Assembly (NCBI GenBank): GCA_002389465.1 | Contig: DGOT01000075.1 | Location: 14,396 to 26,798 of the forward strand | Origin: Bacteroidales bacterium UBA4459 | Lineage (GTDB): Bacteria; Bacteroidota; Bacteroidia; Bacteroidales; F082 | DNA: 12,403 bases | Direction of reading: 5' to 3' | Part shown: one piece after another, positions 1 to 7,462 of the stretch | Layout: every line of letters starts with the position of its first letter | Position numbering within the stretch: the stretch's first letter is position 1 | The notes under the pieces: generated by a model | Seen by the model: only the letters and a program-made list of their open reading frames with translations | Database searches by the model: none | Told to the model about the DNA's origin: nothing | Program-made: the position numbers and the translations under genes

Positions 1-522
1 CAGGAATATGTGCTAGCCGTAGCTGCCGAACCCACACTAGGCAAGGTGGGCTTTGTCATCATCGGTATTACGGCGCTCATTTCTACGTTCTCGGCGATCA
101 ATGTAAGCCTGTACGGTGGAAGTCGCGTGAACTATGAGCTTGCCGAAGACGACGAAATTTCCCACGAGTTTACCATTACTTTCTGGGGAGAGCCCATCGG
201 ATTGCTGGTTACGGCCATACTGACATTGATAGTGGCAAACTTTTTCAATCTGGAGAGTATTTCCACTTCGGGAAGTGCCGGTTTTCTACTCATTTTTGCC
301 ATCGTCAATATAGCCAATTACAAACTGGCTAAGGAAACAAAATCACGAAAATGGATTTCTTTTTTGGGTGCTGTTTTGTGCGTTGCCGCCTTGGTATTTC
401 TGATGGTGCAACAGTTTAGTACCAATTATACCGGAGCAGTGGTCGGCTTGTCCATCATTGCTGCTTCCTATATTATGGAAACCGTTTACAAGAAAAGAAC
501 TAAAAAACTCAAACAAATATGA
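1..522 (+). CDS. APC-family amino-acid permease, C-terminal part (5' end outside window)
   Basis: The frame is open from the first base, so the start lies upstream; the GTG at 10 is only an internal codon. About 173 residues remain. They hold five hydrophobic segments separated by short charged loops and end in a lysine-rich cytoplasmic tail. The stretch INVSLYGGSRVNYELAEDDE, just after the first visible helix, resembles the YGGSR-type loop seen in APC-superfamily amino-acid transporters, and this is the main family evidence. The likely role is proton-coupled or exchange transport of an amino acid across the inner membrane; the substrate cannot be read from this fragment. Its TGA stop (520-522) overlaps the ATG (519) of the next gene, which points to translational coupling in one operon. 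A more distant APC-fold transporter is possible. Confidence 0.72.
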   Translation, partial: QEYVLAVAAEPTLGKVGFVIIGITALISTFSAINVSLYGGSRVNYELAEDDEISHEFTITFWGEPIGLLVTAILTLIVANFFNLESISTSGSAGFLLIFAIVNIANYKLAKETKSRKWISFLGAVLCVAALVFLMVQQFSTNYTGAVVGLSIIAASYIMETVYKKRTKKLKQI

Positions 523-1783
523 GTTTCATAACAAATATACCGGTCGATTTAATCAATTTCTTTTTAGTAACTGTGTTTCCCTTCTAATAGGCCTGGAACA
601 GCGCAGATATCATTACGATGACCCGAAGGACAGCACTTTCGGAATGGACCGTACCTATACACTTACCGGTATTCTCGGATATATTTTATACATTATAACC
701 CCGGCAAAAATATGGTTCTTCGCCACAGGTGGATTGGTTGTTGCTCTTTTTCTTGCCATTTTTTATTGGAAAAAGATTGAGAGCCAGGGCAAGTTCGGGA
801 TCACTTCGATGATAACTATATTGATTACCTACAACCTGGCTCCGTTACTATATACCAAACCTATATGGGTAACCATACTTGTTGTTACCACAGTACTGAT
901 TCTCATTGAAATGAAAGAACAGCTTAAAACTTTAGGTGGTAAATTTGACAATAACGATTTTATTATACTGGCTAAATTCCTGGCCATAAGTGGTATTATT
1001 CTTCCCTTGCTGCCGCACGAGATTATGACCGATTTCATTCCGATTTCGCCTTTTAAATTCTGGCTTGTTGTGGTCGCTGTTTCGGCAGTATCTTATTTAA
1101 GTTATTTGCTTAAAAAATTTATTTTCAAAAAAAACGGCATGCTCATAACGGGCTTCCTTGGTGGATTATACAGCAGCACGGCAACAACGGTTGTTCTGGC
1201 AAGGAAAAGCAAACAACCCGACACAGCATTAAACCAGGCAAGCGCATCTATTATGCTGGCTACAGGAATGATGTTTATCAGAATATATATTTTAATCCTC
1301 CTCTTCAATCAGGCCTTAGCCAGATTGCTGATACTGCCTTTTGTTATGTTAACAGCACTCTCTTTTATCATCTCGTGGTTGATATTGAGGTTTGAAAAGA
1401 CTGGCAAAAACACAGAAATAAGCAACCACAAGCATAAGAATCCGCTGGAATTCAAAACAGCTTTACTCTTCGCCTTTCTTTTCGTTTTTTTTGCCGTAAT
1501 AACAAAATATGTGCTGCATACTTTTGGCATACAGGGCCTTGATATTTTATCTTTAGTGGTTGGGGTAACGGATATCGACCCTTTTCTGATGAGCTTATTT
1601 ACAGGTAAATATCATATTGAAATGCAGGATATTGCCCGGGCAACACTCATAGCGGTTAGCAGCAATAACCTTATGAAACTCGGTTATGCACTGGTTCTTG
1701 GCGATAAATCTTTAAGAAAGTCCCTGGTTGCCGGGTTTACCGCTATCGTAATTGCAACAGTTGTTATCATATGTATTTTATAA
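519..1783 (+). CDS. MgtC/DUF4010-family membrane protein, apparent frameshift near 576-583
   Basis: This is a polytopic inner-membrane protein of about 420 residues: an MgtC-like N-terminal part, then a DUF4010-type C-terminal part with many hydrophobic helices. The family marker is SLLIGLEQRR followed by the FGMDRTYTLTGILG stretch. The natural start is the ATG at 519, which overlaps the upstream stop as ATGA and gives MSFITNIPVDLINFFLVTVF. That frame stops at 585, while the rest of the protein (SLLIGLEQRR onward) continues one frame away. One extra T in the run at 576-578 would join the two halves into the expected N-terminus. The downstream frame can be extended upstream to a TTG at 458, but that part overlaps the permease and looks like noise. 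Function in this family is poorly known; related proteins are linked to magnesium or stress adaptation. The gene may be intact with a sequencing error, or truly broken. Confidence 0.75.
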
Positions 1784-1941
1784 TTTTATGCTGAAACTTA
1801 AAAACAATATTTTTTCCGTGCATCAACTTTTAATCTTTTCGTTAAATGGTGTTAAAAAATATAAAAGATGAGGCATATATAACTGAACTTTGTCATACCC
1901 TATTGTTAAATTGATATAGAATGCTAACTTAAAAAAAGAAA
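1784..1941 (+). promoter_or_regulatory. AT-rich gap with possible weak promoter for the HdeD-like gene
   Basis: This is 158 nt of strongly AT-rich sequence between the DUF4010 gene and the HdeD-like gene. GAACTTTG at 1885-1892 matches seven of eight positions of the Bacteroidota -7 box TAnnTTTG, but no TTG lies at the proper distance upstream. No convincing terminator hairpin with a T-run follows the upstream gene. The HdeD-like gene has no Shine-Dalgarno; an A-rich tract precedes its ATG instead. Confidence 0.25.
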
Positions 1942-2517
1942 ATGAAAAATCTAATGGACGAATCCGTATCATCCGCAGTTAAACACTGGTGGGTATCGTT
2001 ATTGCTGGGGATTATCTTCATTGCTGCCGGAGTGTTGGTGGCCCTTACTCCCCTCTCAAGCTATGTTACTTTAAGTATCTTCTTCAGTGTGGCTATTTTT
2101 GTCGCCGGCATGTTTCAAATATTTTATGCCATTGCTAATCAGAATGCTTTACCCGGATGGGGGTGGCAATTTGCATCGGGAATCATTGATGTATTAATTG
2201 GAGGTGTTTTATTAACGTACCCTGATCTGAGCATGATTGCACTGCCCTTTATCGTAGGATTCTGGTTTATGTTCAGCGGGGGAATTGCCATTGGTGTTTC
2301 TTTCGAATTAAAATCGCTTGGGACAAAATCATGGGAATGGCTTTTTCTTCTGGGCATTGTTACGATCATCTTTTCTTTCTTCCTGATCATCAACCCTGTT
2401 TTTGGCGGCCTGACCATTGTTTATATGACAAGTAGTGGATTTATCATTCTTGGATTCTTTAGGCTAGTTCTTTCATCTAAGCTGAAAAGTTTGTCCAAAC
2501 AAATTAAAGATAAGTAA
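1942..2517 (+). CDS. HdeD-like DUF308 membrane protein
   Basis: This 191-residue protein consists almost entirely of hydrophobic helices, about six, with a short amphipathic N-terminus and a lysine-rich C-terminal tail. The pattern of paired helices beginning WWVSLLLGIIFIAAGVLVAL and the motif GIIDVLIGGVLL are typical of the HdeD/DUF308 family of small inner-membrane proteins, and the length fits. E. coli HdeD is associated with acid resistance at high cell density, but its biochemical activity is unknown, so no precise role is claimed here. The start at 1942 is preceded by an A-rich tract rather than a Shine-Dalgarno. Only 30 nt separate it from the universal stress protein downstream, so the two are probably co-transcribed, which supports a general stress role. 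Confidence 0.8.
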   Translation: MKNLMDESVSSAVKHWWVSLLLGIIFIAAGVLVALTPLSSYVTLSIFFSVAIFVAGMFQIFYAIANQNALPGWGWQFASGIIDVLIGGVLLTYPDLSMIALPFIVGFWFMFSGGIAIGVSFELKSLGTKSWEWLFLLGIVTIIFSFFLIINPVFGGLTIVYMTSSGFIILGFFRLVLSSKLKSLSKQIKDK

Positions 2518-2547
2518 TTTATCAATAATATTTAAGAATCTCAAATC

Positions 2548-3453
2548 ATGAAAACTGATAATCCGATTGTAGGTATAAATTTTTCGCGAATCGATAAGAC
2601 TGTTTGTGAATATGTTGATTTTCTATCGACAAAAATTCCGATCTCAACCGTAAATAACCTGTTTGTTTTTACAGCAAGGGGTTCTTTTAATGCATTGCAG
2701 AAAGACACAAATTACAAAGAAGGAGAGTTGTTTTTGAAAACACTTAAAAACGAGATGTCAAATAAATTATCCGGATTTTACAAAAATAATATTAAGATCA
2801 AAAACCATGCAGTTGCCGGTCTTTTTGTTGAATCAATATATCATGAGTTCAACAAAACAAATACGGATATGATATTCGTAGGTAAAGAAACCAAAGCGCA
2901 TGGAATGAACAGTAAGTTTCTTATCCGGACTATTCCCGCAAGCACATTTATCGTCCCGCAAAAGGCAAAACATAAACTCGGTCATGTACTTATTGTGCTT
3001 GATAACACCGGGCACTCCAAACACCTGTTACAAAAGGCCCTTGATTTTTGCCAAAAGGTCAATCCTGTCCCAAAAATTACCTGCCTGCATGTTGTACACT
3101 GGGCTCATTTGGCTGTACTTGACAATTCAATTATTAACGACTATCAATTCTACTCCGGAACTGATATGAACATGCTGATTCAATCACAACTAAAAAGGGA
3201 AGAAGAAGACTTTAAAGTATTTGTTAAAGAAAATGCAAAAGATTTTGAAAACCTGGATATTAAAGTAAAAATTATTGAGGAAAAGGGTAAAAATGCTTAT
3301 GCTGCTGCGAAGGATTATCTTGACCACCACCGGCTTGACCTGGCTATTTTGGGTACCAAAAGCCACAGTGGTTTTGATGCTCATTTAATGGGTAGCTTTG
3401 CAGAAGGCTTAATTACGGTAAACGATAAAACACCCCTGCTCGTAATACGCTAA
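2548..3453 (+). CDS. Tandem universal stress protein (UspA family)
   Basis: This 301-residue soluble protein carries two Usp folds, roughly residues 5-137 and 144-301. The second opens with HVLIVLDNTGHSKHLLQKAL and ends with the stretch around AILGTKSHSGF and LMGSFAEGLI, the expected site of the ATP-binding motif G-2X-G-9X-G(S/T). Here G269 and G282-S283 are present but the middle glycine is S272. In the first domain the motif is not recognisable beyond VGKE at 111-114. Nucleotide binding is therefore uncertain and can be expected only in the second half, if at all. Tandem Usp proteins of about 280-310 residues are common in Bacteroidota. It lies 30 nt after the HdeD-like gene without a clear Shine-Dalgarno, and probably belongs to the same stress transcript. 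Usp proteins generally act in the cytoplasm during starvation or oxidative stress; the partner is unknown. Confidence 0.85.
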   Translation: MKTDNPIVGINFSRIDKTVCEYVDFLSTKIPISTVNNLFVFTARGSFNALQKDTNYKEGELFLKTLKNEMSNKLSGFYKNNIKIKNHAVAGLFVESIYHEFNKTNTDMIFVGKETKAHGMNSKFLIRTIPASTFIVPQKAKHKLGHVLIVLDNTGHSKHLLQKALDFCQKVNPVPKITCLHVVHWAHLAVLDNSIINDYQFYSGTDMNMLIQSQLKREEEDFKVFVKENAKDFENLDIKVKIIEEKGKNAYAAAKDYLDHHRLDLAILGTKSHSGFDAHLMGSFAEGLITVNDKTPLLVIR

Positions 3454-3487
3454 CTTTTTAAAGCTTTTTATTTGAATTTTAAATATT

Positions 3488-3576
3488 ATGAACGTTGAAG
3501 AACAAAAACCGGGGAAAAGATCATATAAATTCTGATTAGCTTTGTACTAATTATCATGTATATTTCTGATCACTAA
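3488..3576 (+). pseudogene. Possible small single-helix membrane peptide, frame broken near 3530-3533
   Basis: From the ATG at 3488 the frame reads MNVEEQKPGKRSYKF and stops at 3533. The adjacent frame continues ILISFVLIIMYISDH and stops at 3574. Adding one T at 3530-3531 joins them into a peptide of about 30 residues, with a charged basic head, one hydrophobic helix and a short tail. That layout is protein-like but too short to prove. It may be a real small protein with a sequence error, a decayed gene remnant, or chance. I do not recognise a family. Confidence 0.3.
3537..3544 (+). promoter_or_regulatory. Candidate -7 box for the GH130-GT4 unit
   Basis: TAGCTTTG matches the Bacteroidota -7 consensus TAnnTTTG at every fixed position and lies 49 nt before the GH130 start. 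No TTG is found about 19 nt upstream (the nearest, 3495-3497, is 39 nt away), so the -33 box is missing. It also lies inside the possible small peptide frame, so the match may be accidental. Confidence 0.35.
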
Positions 3577-3593
3577 TTATTAAAACAAGTAAC

Positions 3594-5069
3594 ATGTCCG
3601 TCAGATTAAATAGAAAATCGGTTGTTTTTATTCCCAACCCGCGCCGTACTATCACCCGTTTTTATTTTACCGACGAGGAGAAGGCCCTGCAGGTCATCCG
3701 GAAAGTGTTGCAATTATCACCGGACGAGGCTTATTTTGAGCTGCAACAGGTGCTGAGAAACTTTTCGATGCGTCACCGCCAGATCGCCAAAGTGTTTGAA
3801 GCCAATTTTCAAAACATTCAGCGCCTGTTCAAAAAGCTGAAATTTGAACCTGATTCGCTGTCAGAAGACGTCAGGCTGCTCATCGGTTCCTATTTCACAC
3901 ACGAATACTCCGTAGAAGCTGCTGCTTACTTCAATCCGTCAATTGTTGCACATCCCGACCAGCACGGCCTGCTGAAAGGTGAAAAGCGTATCATCGTCAG
4001 TTTTCGGGCCACGGGTGAAGGGCATATTTCATCCATTGTATTCAGGGAAGGTATTATCGATGCGGATAATAATTTGCATTTTAATAAGCCGGGCAATCTG
4101 GATGAAATGCCGGAATGTATAAAACGTACCGTATACAACAAAAAGTCATTTACCAAGAAGCTGGATGAAATGGACATCCATAAAGACATTGTGGACCTCG
4201 TGCTGGATAAGTTGAAGAGTAAATTTACCTATGGAGAGCTGCAGGCAAGCATCAGTGGAACGTTGAAAGATGTAACGCTCACACCCACTAAACGAAAAGT
4301 AATTGAAGAAATCAATTGGGTGGCCGACTCTCATTATGAAATGACCTTCTCATTAAACACGGCTCTTTCCGAAAGAGTGATCTTTCCCATTTCATACAGT
4401 GAAAGAAACGGTATTGAGGATGCCCGATTTGTCAGGTTTACAGATGACGATGGCGCCGTAACCTATTACGCTACCTATACGGCATACAACGGTTACACCA
4501 TTCTTCCAAAATTGATTGCAACGAAGGATTTCTATTATTTTAAAATTTCTCCCCTCAACGGTAAATATGCTCAAAATAAGGATATGGCGCTTTTTCCCAG
4601 GAAAATCAACGGAAAATATGCTATGGTCGGGCGCTACGACGGCGTGAACAATTACATTATGTTCTCTGACAAGGTAAACTTGTGGAAAGAAGCCCAACTA
4701 TTACAGGAACCTTCATTCCCCTGGGAATTTATCCAGATCGGCAACAGTGGCTCGCCCGTTGAAACTCCGGAAGGATGGCTGCTGATAACACACGGTGTTG
4801 GACCCATGCGTACCTATTCACTGGGTGCTGTCCTGCTCGACCTTGACCATCCTGAAAAAGTGATCGGGCACCTGAAGTATCCGTTGATGATGCCCAATGA
4901 AAAAGAACGGGAAGGCTATGTACCTAATGTAATTTATTCCTGTGGGTCAATCGTACATAACCATGAATTAATCATTTCTTACGCCATGTCCGATTACGCT
5001 TCATCGTTCGTATCTGTACCTTTGCAGGAATTGCTTGAAGAATTGAAAAATAATCATAATAAGACATAA
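3594..5069 (+). CDS. GH130-family glycoside phosphorylase or hydrolase with extra helical segments
   Basis: This 491-residue protein has no signal peptide and is probably cytoplasmic. GH130 enzymes are five-bladed beta-propellers that cleave beta-mannosides, either with phosphate (releasing mannose-1-phosphate) or with water. Family features seen are SFRATGEGHISSIVF (136-150), SYSERNGIEDARFVRF (267-282), where many phosphorylases have EDPR, NKDMALFPRKINGKYAMVGR (328-347), GNSGSPVETPEGWLLITHGV (383-402), YSLGAVLLDLD and PNVIYSCG (444-451). Two parts are unlike the usual 320-390-residue enzymes: a helical N-terminal region of about 105 residues and a charged helical insertion at about 170-245. 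The start at 3594 has no Shine-Dalgarno. The gene is followed after 20 nt by a GT4 fusion gene, so the two are very likely one operon. The substrate and the choice between phosphorolysis and hydrolysis cannot be settled from sequence alone. Confidence 0.85.
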   Translation: MSVRLNRKSVVFIPNPRRTITRFYFTDEEKALQVIRKVLQLSPDEAYFELQQVLRNFSMRHRQIAKVFEANFQNIQRLFKKLKFEPDSLSEDVRLLIGSYFTHEYSVEAAAYFNPSIVAHPDQHGLLKGEKRIIVSFRATGEGHISSIVFREGIIDADNNLHFNKPGNLDEMPECIKRTVYNKKSFTKKLDEMDIHKDIVDLVLDKLKSKFTYGELQASISGTLKDVTLTPTKRKVIEEINWVADSHYEMTFSLNTALSERVIFPISYSERNGIEDARFVRFTDDDGAVTYYATYTAYNGYTILPKLIATKDFYYFKISPLNGKYAQNKDMALFPRKINGKYAMVGRYDGVNNYIMFSDKVNLWKEAQLLQEPSFPWEFIQIGNSGSPVETPEGWLLITHGVGPMRTYSLGAVLLDLDHPEKVIGHLKYPLMMPNEKEREGYVPNVIYSCGSIVHNHELIISYAMSDYASSFVSVPLQELLEELKNNHNKT

Positions 5070-5089
5070 AACTAAGGAAAAGGGGACGT

Positions 5090-7360
5090 ATGAACTCTAA
5101 ACTTGTGTTTGTAACAACTTATCCACCACGCGAATGCGGCATTGCAACTTTTACGACCGACCTTATTCATGCCATCAGAAGCCAGATGGATGACAGCATT
5201 GAAATTGAAGTATGTGCTCTTGAAGATGGTCCTCAGGAATTTGATTACCAGGAAGAAGTAAAATATGTGATCGACACCAACCATCCGGCGCAGTATGTTG
5301 AGTTGGCGCAAAAAATCAACGACGACCACCAGGTGAAGGCAGTGATGATTGAACATGAATACGGGCTTTTTGCGGGTGAATACGGCGATTATATTTTTAA
5401 TTTACTAGACCTTCTGGAAAAACCTTTTATCGTGACTTTCCACACAGTATTGCCCCATCCCGAGAAAAGAAGGTGGGAGATTGTAAAGGAATTTGCAAAA
5501 AAGGCCAAGCAGCTTTTAGTCATGACCAAAAGCTCAAGGGAAATACTGCTCAGTGATTATCAAATTCCGGAAGACAAGGTTACCGTTATCCCCCATGGCA
5601 CCCACCTTGTTTTATGGAGACACAAAGAGAAAGCGAAGGAAAGATTCGGGTTCGGCCACAGGCCTGTTCTGGCAACTTTCGGACTTCTTGGCTGGAATAA
5701 GAGCATAGAAACAGCCCTTGATGCCCTGGTCGAAATAAAAAAACAATTTCCCGATATTCTCTACCTTGTTCTGGGGAAAACACATCCGGGTTTAGTGAAA
5801 CACGAAGGGGAAAAATACAGGAAATTCCTGGAAAAAAAAGTCGGGGAACTCAAACTAAAAGAAAATGTTCAATTCGTCAACCATTTCCTTGAACTGAACG
5901 AATTACTGGATTACCTGAGCATTACCGATATTTACCTCTTTACTTCAAAAGATCCCAATCAGGCTGTAAGTGGCACGTTTGCCTACGCCATGAGCAGCGC
6001 CTGTCCCATTATTGCCACGCGCATTCCACACGCCAAAGAATTGTTAACCGCTGATACAGGAATACTCGTGGACTTTGAACAACCCGCTCAGATTGCTACA
6101 GCTGCCATTCATTTGTTGAAAGACAAAAAACTCCGTCAACAGATGGGGCGCAATGCTTTTCACAAAACAAGGTACACCATTTGGGAAAATGTAGCCAACG
6201 AAACCATGTCGCTTTTCCGCCCCTTTATCGAACATTCCAATTTCCGCTACCGTATCCCTCCCATCAATTTGGAACACATCAAACACATGACGACTGACAG
6301 GGGCTTCATCCAGTTTTCGGATATTGATATTGCCGACAGAAGCACAGGTTACACCCTCGACGACAACGCCAGGGCCCTTATTGCAATGTGCCGGCATTAC
6401 GAACTTTTTCGATCGGCATCTGACTTAAAACTAATTCAAATTTACTTGGATTTCATAGTTTATTGTCAGAAATCAAATGGAAGTTTTATCAATTATGTTG
6501 AGGATGACGGCACCATAAACATCAGGAATAACATGGAAAACCTGGAAGATGCCAATGGACGGGCTGTTTGTGCGCTGGGATACTTCCTCTCCAGAGATAT
6601 TTTTGATGAATCACTGCTTGAAAAGGCAGAAAAAAGCATGCAAAAAGCATTGGAAAACATAGCAGACATCCGTTCGCCCCGTTCCATGGCTTTCCTCATT
6701 AAAGGACTGTATTTTTATAATCTGAAAAAAGAGGACAAAAAACTTGTCGAACTCATCAACCTCTTTACCGGTCGCCTGCTCGATAATTTTAATAAGGTAG
6801 CCGATAAAAACTGGTACTGGTTCGAAGAATACCTGACCTATGCCAATGCACTGCTTCCCGAAGCCATGCTGTATGCATGGAAAGCAACCGGAAACATCAG
6901 TTATCATATTATTGCCAAAGCCACCTTTGATTTTCTTTTGTCCAAAATTTATAAGAATGGCCAAATCCGGGTCATTTCCAACGATGGCTGGTTCCATAAA
7001 AATAAAAAGAATAAGGAAGGTTTTGGTGAACAACCCATCGATGTGGCCAAGACCATTATCGCACTTGACCTGTTTTATTCAGAACTGGGTGAATCGCAAT
7101 ATCTCGTCAATCTAAATATTGCCTTCGACTGGTTCATGGGACTGAACCGCCTGAACCAGATTGTGTACAATCCGGCCACCGGCGGCTGTTACGACGGTCT
7201 TGAAAAATACGGTGTGAACCTGAACCAGGGAGCTGAAAGTACCATCTCGTATTTAATGGCCCGCTTAATCATGGAAAACCATTACTTTGACAAGAAGCGC
7301 AAAACCAGCCGTCCTGATTTTCACGAGGAACAATTGAAAAGCCTCCTTAAGAGACGGTAA
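5090..7360 (+). CDS. GT4 glycosyltransferase fused to a C-terminal alpha/alpha-toroid domain
   Basis: This 756-residue cytoplasmic protein has two parts. Residues 1-380 form a GT-B glycosyltransferase of family 4: an N-terminal strand with YPPRECGIATFTTDL (11-25), IEHEYGLF (87-94), VIPHGTHL (166-173), FGLLGWNKSIETALDAL (197-213) and SGTFAYAMSSACPIIAT (294-310). The acidic EX7E signature expected here is replaced by Q291 and Y299. Residues from about 385 to 735 are helical repeats with conserved-looking patches: GYTLDDNARALIA (420-432), ENLEDANGRA (483-492), YLTYANALLPEAM (581-593), GEQPIDVA (646-653) and NQGAESTISYLMA (712-724). These suggest a six-hairpin glycosidase-like fold. The start at 5090 follows a purine-rich AAGGAAAAGGGG ribosome site. 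The donor may be a nucleotide sugar such as GDP-mannose; this is inferred only from the GH130 neighbour. Confidence 0.82.
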   Translation: MNSKLVFVTTYPPRECGIATFTTDLIHAIRSQMDDSIEIEVCALEDGPQEFDYQEEVKYVIDTNHPAQYVELAQKINDDHQVKAVMIEHEYGLFAGEYGDYIFNLLDLLEKPFIVTFHTVLPHPEKRRWEIVKEFAKKAKQLLVMTKSSREILLSDYQIPEDKVTVIPHGTHLVLWRHKEKAKERFGFGHRPVLATFGLLGWNKSIETALDALVEIKKQFPDILYLVLGKTHPGLVKHEGEKYRKFLEKKVGELKLKENVQFVNHFLELNELLDYLSITDIYLFTSKDPNQAVSGTFAYAMSSACPIIATRIPHAKELLTADTGILVDFEQPAQIATAAIHLLKDKKLRQQMGRNAFHKTRYTIWENVANETMSLFRPFIEHSNFRYRIPPINLEHIKHMTTDRGFIQFSDIDIADRSTGYTLDDNARALIAMCRHYELFRSASDLKLIQIYLDFIVYCQKSNGSFINYVEDDGTINIRNNMENLEDANGRAVCALGYFLSRDIFDESLLEKAEKSMQKALENIADIRSPRSMAFLIKGLYFYNLKKEDKKLVELINLFTGRLLDNFNKVADKNWYWFEEYLTYANALLPEAMLYAWKATGNISYHIIAKATFDFLLSKIYKNGQIRVISNDGWFHKNKKNKEGFGEQPIDVAKTIIALDLFYSELGESQYLVNLNIAFDWFMGLNRLNQIVYNPATGGCYDGLEKYGVNLNQGAESTISYLMARLIMENHYFDKKRKTSRPDFHEEQLKSLLKRR

Positions 7361-7400
7361 AAAACCGTACCTTTAAAACACCTTCATTTTCAGGCCTCTC

Positions 7401-7424
7401 TGATATATTTTTAAAAATATATCA
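7401..7424. repeat. Perfect 24-bp AT-rich palindrome
   Basis: Twelve bases, TGATATATTTTT, are followed directly by their exact reverse complement. The palindrome lies between the GT4 gene and the TetR promoter, 8 nt upstream of that promoter's -33 TTG. It could fold into a ten-pair stem with a TTAA loop, but A residues rather than a T-run follow on the + strand, so it is not a standard terminator. It may be a protein-binding site or an AT-rich activating element. Confidence 0.6.
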
Positions 7425-7432
7425 AAAAACAC

Positions 7433-7461
7433 TTGACATTTGAAAAATAGGTTTATTTTTG
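7433..7461 (+). promoter_or_regulatory. Promoter of the TetR gene
   Basis: TTG at 7433-7435 and TATTTTTG at 7454-7461 are separated by 18 nt. The second box is an exact match to the Bacteroidota -7 consensus TAnnTTTG. Transcription would begin near 7468, leaving a leader of only about ten bases before the ATG at 7479. The transcription start falls inside the putative operator at 7463-7478. Confidence 0.6.
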
Positions 7462-7462
7462 C

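Noticed and set aside
458..518. Upstream TTG start for the DUF4010 frame
   Set aside because: It overlaps the permease coding sequence and gives an untypical N-terminus. The ATG at 519 with ATGA coupling and a one-base shift fits the family much better.
576..585. Programmed -1 ribosomal frameshift in the DUF4010 gene
   Set aside because: The bases around the slip (G TTT CCC in frame) would re-pair poorly after a -1 move, and no strong stem was seen just downstream, so the case is weak.
1788..1871. 27-codon reading frame after the DUF4010 gene
   Set aside because: No ribosome site, no recognisable domain or convincing membrane helix, and the surrounding sequence is AT-rich, so it is probably chance.
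5072..7033. Several minus-strand open frames of 65-140 residues opposite the GT4 gene
   Set aside because: All are shadows of the continuous 756-residue plus-strand frame and carry no recognisable motifs.
7354..7368. Hairpin ACGGT-AAAAA-ACCGT at the end of the GT4 gene as a terminator
   Set aside because: The stem has only five pairs, overlaps the stop codon and is not followed by a T-run.
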